Shown here: one piece after another, positions 61,113 to 64,000 of the stretch
How the letters are laid out: every line of letters starts with the position of its first letter
How positions within the stretch are numbered: the stretch's first letter is position 1
Origin: Egbenema bharatensis
GTDB lineage: Bacteria; Cyanobacteriota; Cyanobacteriia; Elainellales; Elainellaceae
Direction of reading: 5' to 3'
NCBI RefSeq assembly: GCF_048077055.1
Contig: NZ_CP182236.1
Span: 3,596,001 to 3,660,000, forward strand
Length of the DNA: 64,000 nucleotides
Made by a program: the position numbers and the translations under genes
The notes under the pieces: model-generated
Databases searched by the model: none
Seen by the model: the letters and a program-made list of their open reading frames with translations, nothing else
Told to the model about the DNA's origin: nothing

Positions 61113-61406
61113 ATGGCAACTCCACATAGTGAAACCAGTAAAGTCGGGAAGCGTGGAACATTGGTTATTCCTGCCAAGTTACGGAGTCGGTTTGGGTTGA
61201 AGGAAGGATCACTGGTGATTGCAGAAGAGACACCAGAGGGCATTTTGCTGCGTCCGGCGATTGCTGTGCCCACCACGGAGCTAACTCAGGAACAGGTAGA
61301 AGAACTTTTGCTGGAAGGGATTAATAGTGGTGAATCGACGGATATGACTGAAGCGGACTGGAATAATCTGCGGCAGGTTGTGCAAACCGTTAGACAGGCT
61401 CAGTAG
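61113..61406 (+). CDS. AbrB/MazE (SpoVT-like) antitoxin
   Basis: 97 residues from ATG 61113; swapped-hairpin AbrB domain GKRGTLVIPAKLRSRFGLKE and EGSLVIAEETPEGILLRPA. The C-terminal half (LTQEQVEELLLEGINSGEST) is a helical extension likely to bind the toxin. It ends 8 bp before the ParE-type gene, a typical antitoxin-first module. Confidence 0.86.
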   Translation: MATPHSETSKVGKRGTLVIPAKLRSRFGLKEGSLVIAEETPEGILLRPAIAVPTTELTQEQVEELLLEGINSGESTDMTEADWNNLRQVVQTVRQAQ

Positions 61407-61414
61407 GTTGACCC

Positions 61415-61735
61415 GTGCCCAGAGTTAAGAGAACTGCTAAGGCAAAGCAGGATCTGCTAAAGCATGTTCTGTATCTTGCCCAAATTAATCCTGATATTGC
61501 GGAACGGTTTATTGAAGCCTCGGAGATGGCATTTGAAAAGCTGGCTCAGATGCCAAGGAAGGGGCAACGCCAGGAGTTCAAGTCTCCTAAATTGGTAGAG
61601 GTTCGCCGCTGGTTCATTCCTGGTTTTGACAAGTACCTGATTTTTTACCGCCCGATTACAGGCGGAATTGAGATTCTGCGAGTTTTACATGGAGTGCAGA
61701 ACGTTAATACCATCATGGATGATGAAGGCTCCTGA
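61415..61735 (+). CDS. RelE/ParE family toxin
   Basis: 106 residues from a GTG at 61415. ParE-like features: basic VKRTAKAKQDLLKHVLYLA helix, FIEASEMAFEKLAQMPRKGQ, and the C-terminal strands RRWFIPGFDKYLIFYRP, IEILRVLHGVQN. Immediately follows the AbrB-like antitoxin; a type II toxin-antitoxin pair. The target (gyrase versus mRNA) is not resolvable by eye. Confidence 0.85.
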   Translation: MPRVKRTAKAKQDLLKHVLYLAQINPDIAERFIEASEMAFEKLAQMPRKGQRQEFKSPKLVEVRRWFIPGFDKYLIFYRPITGGIEILRVLHGVQNVNTIMDDEGS

Positions 61736-61741
61736 GATCGC

Positions 61742-62536
61742 TTAATTCTGGATCTGAGCCACGGCGCGAAGTTTGGAGTAGAAGTCCGATGATTCTGGGG
61801 TGGGCGTAAATTGATGGATCGGTTCCCGATGGTGCGATCGCGCGACTCCAATTTCCAAAATGCCTAATTCAATGGAGGTGGCAGGCTTGAAGGTTTGAAC
61901 CGGAGAACCCTTAGGTAACGTCAGCGCATCCTGGTCAGATTCACTATCTAACCCGTCATGCTCTTGACCTTCGATCGGTTGACCTTCAACATTTCCTGCA
62001 ACACTGGTCAACTCAACCGGGTCAGAAGGCTCAGACACTGCTGGGGGTGCGGATGATTCGACTTCAGCAGACTGAGCTGGTGAGAACGCTGAGGTGGCAG
62101 GTGATTCGGCACGGGGTTCTTCAGCCGGACTGGTGGAAGAATGTAAATAATTGGGCTGAGGGGAAGACCCTGGCACAGGTGCAGGAGCATTAACGGGATA
62201 AAATGGCTGCGATCGAACCGAATTCAGGGCGGGTGAACGTCTGCCGTAGGTGGAAGTGGGAAAGCGACCGCAGACAATCCGTTCAAACTCGTGGTTGAAG
62301 CGATAGAGCGATCGACCTCTCCGCTTCCACAGATTCAAAATTTGCTCCACCGAAAAAGCTTTATAGCGTCCCTGGTAGAGGGCTTCAATCACCGCCAGTC
62401 GAAGCCATTGAGTTGGGTATTGGTGCAACCAGGAATTGACTAGCCGCTCTACTGTAGACCCGCCCAGATCAAAACTGTAGCGCGTCAGTAAATCCGTTAC
62501 ATCAATTGCCGCAGCATCCTTTGCCAGTTCGTTCAT
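61742..62536 (-). CDS. cyanobacterial hypothetical protein with disordered C-terminus
   Basis: 264 residues. The N-terminal ~95 residues form a compact helical domain (VERLVNSWLHQYPTQWLRLA, EALYQGRYKAFSVEQILNLW, FNHEFERIV) that recurs in cyanobacterial hypothetical proteins; the rest is low-complexity (Ser/Pro/Glu), ending in a short conserved-looking HQFTPTPESSDFYSKLRAVA. Convergent with the ParE gene, 6 bp apart. Function unknown. Confidence 0.7.
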   Translation of the reverse strand: MNELAKDAAAIDVTDLLTRYSFDLGGSTVERLVNSWLHQYPTQWLRLAVIEALYQGRYKAFSVEQILNLWKRRGRSLYRFNHEFERIVCGRFPTSTYGRRSPALNSVRSQPFYPVNAPAPVPGSSPQPNYLHSSTSPAEEPRAESPATSAFSPAQSAEVESSAPPAVSEPSDPVELTSVAGNVEGQPIEGQEHDGLDSESDQDALTLPKGSPVQTFKPATSIELGILEIGVARSHHREPIHQFTPTPESSDFYSKLRAVAQIQN

Positions 62537-62678
62537 GGTTTTGGCAAATTAGGAGTTCATAATTCTAATGTAATCCTGCTATGCCATAGATGATCTACCT
62601 TTTGACAGAAAAAGGTCAAAAGTTTGAAAAGGTACTGCTTCCCTTCGTTATAATTTGCTGCCCGCTAATTGGCAAAAA

Positions 62679-64000
62679 CTAATCTCCTGGGGTTCGGACT
62701 CCTCCCGACACCGTACCATTTAACCCAGAAAATCGACCTGGATCACCCGTCCAGTTAAAGTCATTCAAGCGGAAGTTTACTGCGCCAGCATCCCGGCTGG
62801 GACTGTAGCTCAAATTAATCGAGTAGGTACGCCTACTGTATTCCAGTGTAAAGGTGGTATCCGTATTGTTCACTCGATTCGCCTGACTTTCTAAGTAAAT
62901 ATTGGAACGAACTCCCAGACGGAAGGGGCCATAGATCTGCTGAACCAGACCCACCGACAACACCTGAATATCATTCACCCGATCGAAGTTGAACGGGGTT
63001 TCGCCACCCACCGCATTATAGGAGTAGGCGAGGTTAATCCCGGTGTAATCAAAAAATGGTCTGGAGAAGTTGCCGAACTGACCGAAAGTCCTACTGTTCC
63101 CGTCAAGACGGACTGAGTATCCCCATTTCCGTAAGCACTGACCGTTCCGCGTAGCCCCAGATTCAGCCGCAAAAATGGCACCACTGGGTTCGGCGTATAG
63201 CGTAGTCCCTGATCGGGTGTGGGCGGGAGTCCGGGCTGTGACCATAGCAGGAACGAACGATTCAGGGCAGCACTCGCCTGATACCGCGCCAGGCTAATCC
63301 GGTTGTTGGGCCGAATCCCAGTGACCGGATCCGGATCCGGCAATAACTCCCTCAAGCTGGCAGCGTCATCTGGATCAGCATCGACTCCAAACGCTCGTGC
63401 CACGTTGATATCTGAATTAATGGCTTGAATCCCACCCTGATAGCTCAAGGTAATGCCAGTATCTCCTAAGGGCACCACTGGGGAAGTCACCACAAAGCCA
63501 ACGCTCGACTGAACATTCTGGAAGCCCAGGGAACCGTTGAATAACCGATCGCGGTAGCTATACTCCAGGGCAAGGTTATGGTTGAACAAACTCTGGTTCG
63601 CCCGCACACTGGCACGATAGGTATCACCAAAGTTATCCGCTCCAAAATCCAGCGAGGTAAAGGTGACGTTGGCATCAAAAGAGGTTCCACGACGGGGAGT
63701 AGCATCCAGTCGCACAATTAACCCATAGGATGAGGGATCAAAAAATCCTTCTTCATCGATCGCCCGTTGCACCAAAATTTGCGGAGTCAGGGTCAGCAAA
63801 GCGATGGGGCCAATATCATACTGAAACGATCGCTCAATAAACAGCCCGCCTCGATCGCGTTCATCAAACCCAACCGTCAACAATCCTGAATCCCGCTGGC
63901 GGTTGTCAATCACCAATCGCTCCCGGAACAGCGGCAAGTTAAGCCCCTGATCAAATACGAGCCGAGGATTACGGGCCGAATTTCCGTTTGAAATGGGGAA
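62679..64000 (-). CDS. LptD/DUF3769-like outer membrane protein, frameshifted and cut by window edge
   Basis: C-terminal part of a large beta-barrel protein, running off the right edge on the minus strand. Strand-like alternation is seen throughout (ILVQRAIDEEGFFDPSSYGL, SLDFGADNFGDTYRASVRA) as in cyanobacterial LptD homologues that assemble lipopolysaccharide. At about 63088-63096 the frame shifts: after LTGTVG the continuation FGQFGNFSRPFFDYTGINL is in the next frame, consistent with one missing base in a short T run (CTTTCGG). It ends at VSGGVRTPGD (62679). Confidence 0.75.

Overview
This window is cyanobacterial chromosome. The evidence is a complete kaiA-kaiB-kaiC circadian clock cluster, frequent HIP1-type GCGATCGC octamers, a glycogen synthase, Fut-type iron import genes, an RRM RNA-binding protein, heptanucleotide tandem repeats of the STRR type, and several protein families restricted to cyanobacteria. 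Full-length KaiA, moderate GC and heavy repeat content suggest a filamentous, Leptolyngbya-like lineage, but the exact taxon is an inference.

Layout. 0-5 kb (minus strand): partial glutamate dehydrogenase, kaiC, kaiB, kaiA. 5-8.5 kb: a large hybrid histidine kinase divergent from kaiA, carrying degenerate receiver domains. 8.5-13.3 kb: a Preiss-Handler NAD operon (pncB, nadD, an NrtR-like Nudix regulator, nadE); nadE carries an in-frame tract of heptanucleotide repeats. 13.4-16.2 kb: rpmG, rpsR and an RNase II/R family exonuclease. 16.4-20 kb: LysR regulator, 2OG-Fe oxygenase, MATE exporter. 20-26.5 kb: dps, a DUF389 membrane protein, an ArsC/Spx-like protein, two convergent osmoprotectant-type permeases and an OmpR-family regulator. 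26.7-31.7 kb: RTX-like secreted protein, clpS, CPBP protease, DUF3611 protein, tatC. 31.7-34.5 kb: an accessory island of antitoxin-like genes, a REP-associated transposase (RAYT) flanked by inverted REP-like hairpins and broken by a 200-bp MITE, and tiny paralogous ORFs. 34.6-44.3 kb: rbp, polyamine-type ABC genes (potB, potC, potA), Gfo/Idh oxidoreductase, REC-Hpt protein, glgA, a glycosyltransferase, and a stand-alone GAF protein with a DXCF cyanobacteriochrome signature. 45-54.4 kb: MNT-HEPN fusion, low-complexity-tail membrane protein, xthA, metallophosphoesterase, oxygenase, DUF305 lipoprotein, AAA/WD40 protein. 54.7-64 kb: nucleotidyltransferase remnant, futB, futA, proline-rich membrane protein, an ECF transporter pair split by a DUF6888/DUF6887 cassette, an AbrB/ParE toxin-antitoxin pair, and an LptD-like outer membrane protein running off the end.

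Two cross-cutting observations matter when reading the annotation. First, six conserved genes (nrtR, DUF389, an osmoprotectant permease, Gfo/Idh, futA, LptD-like) are each broken by what looks like a single missing base, several of them in short homopolymers; this looks more like sequence error than decay, so they are annotated as frameshifted genes. Second, a family of short hairpins preceded by GTGG occurs at seven or more places and brackets the RAYT gene, which fits a REP-RAYT system. No tRNA, rRNA or CRISPR array was recognised.
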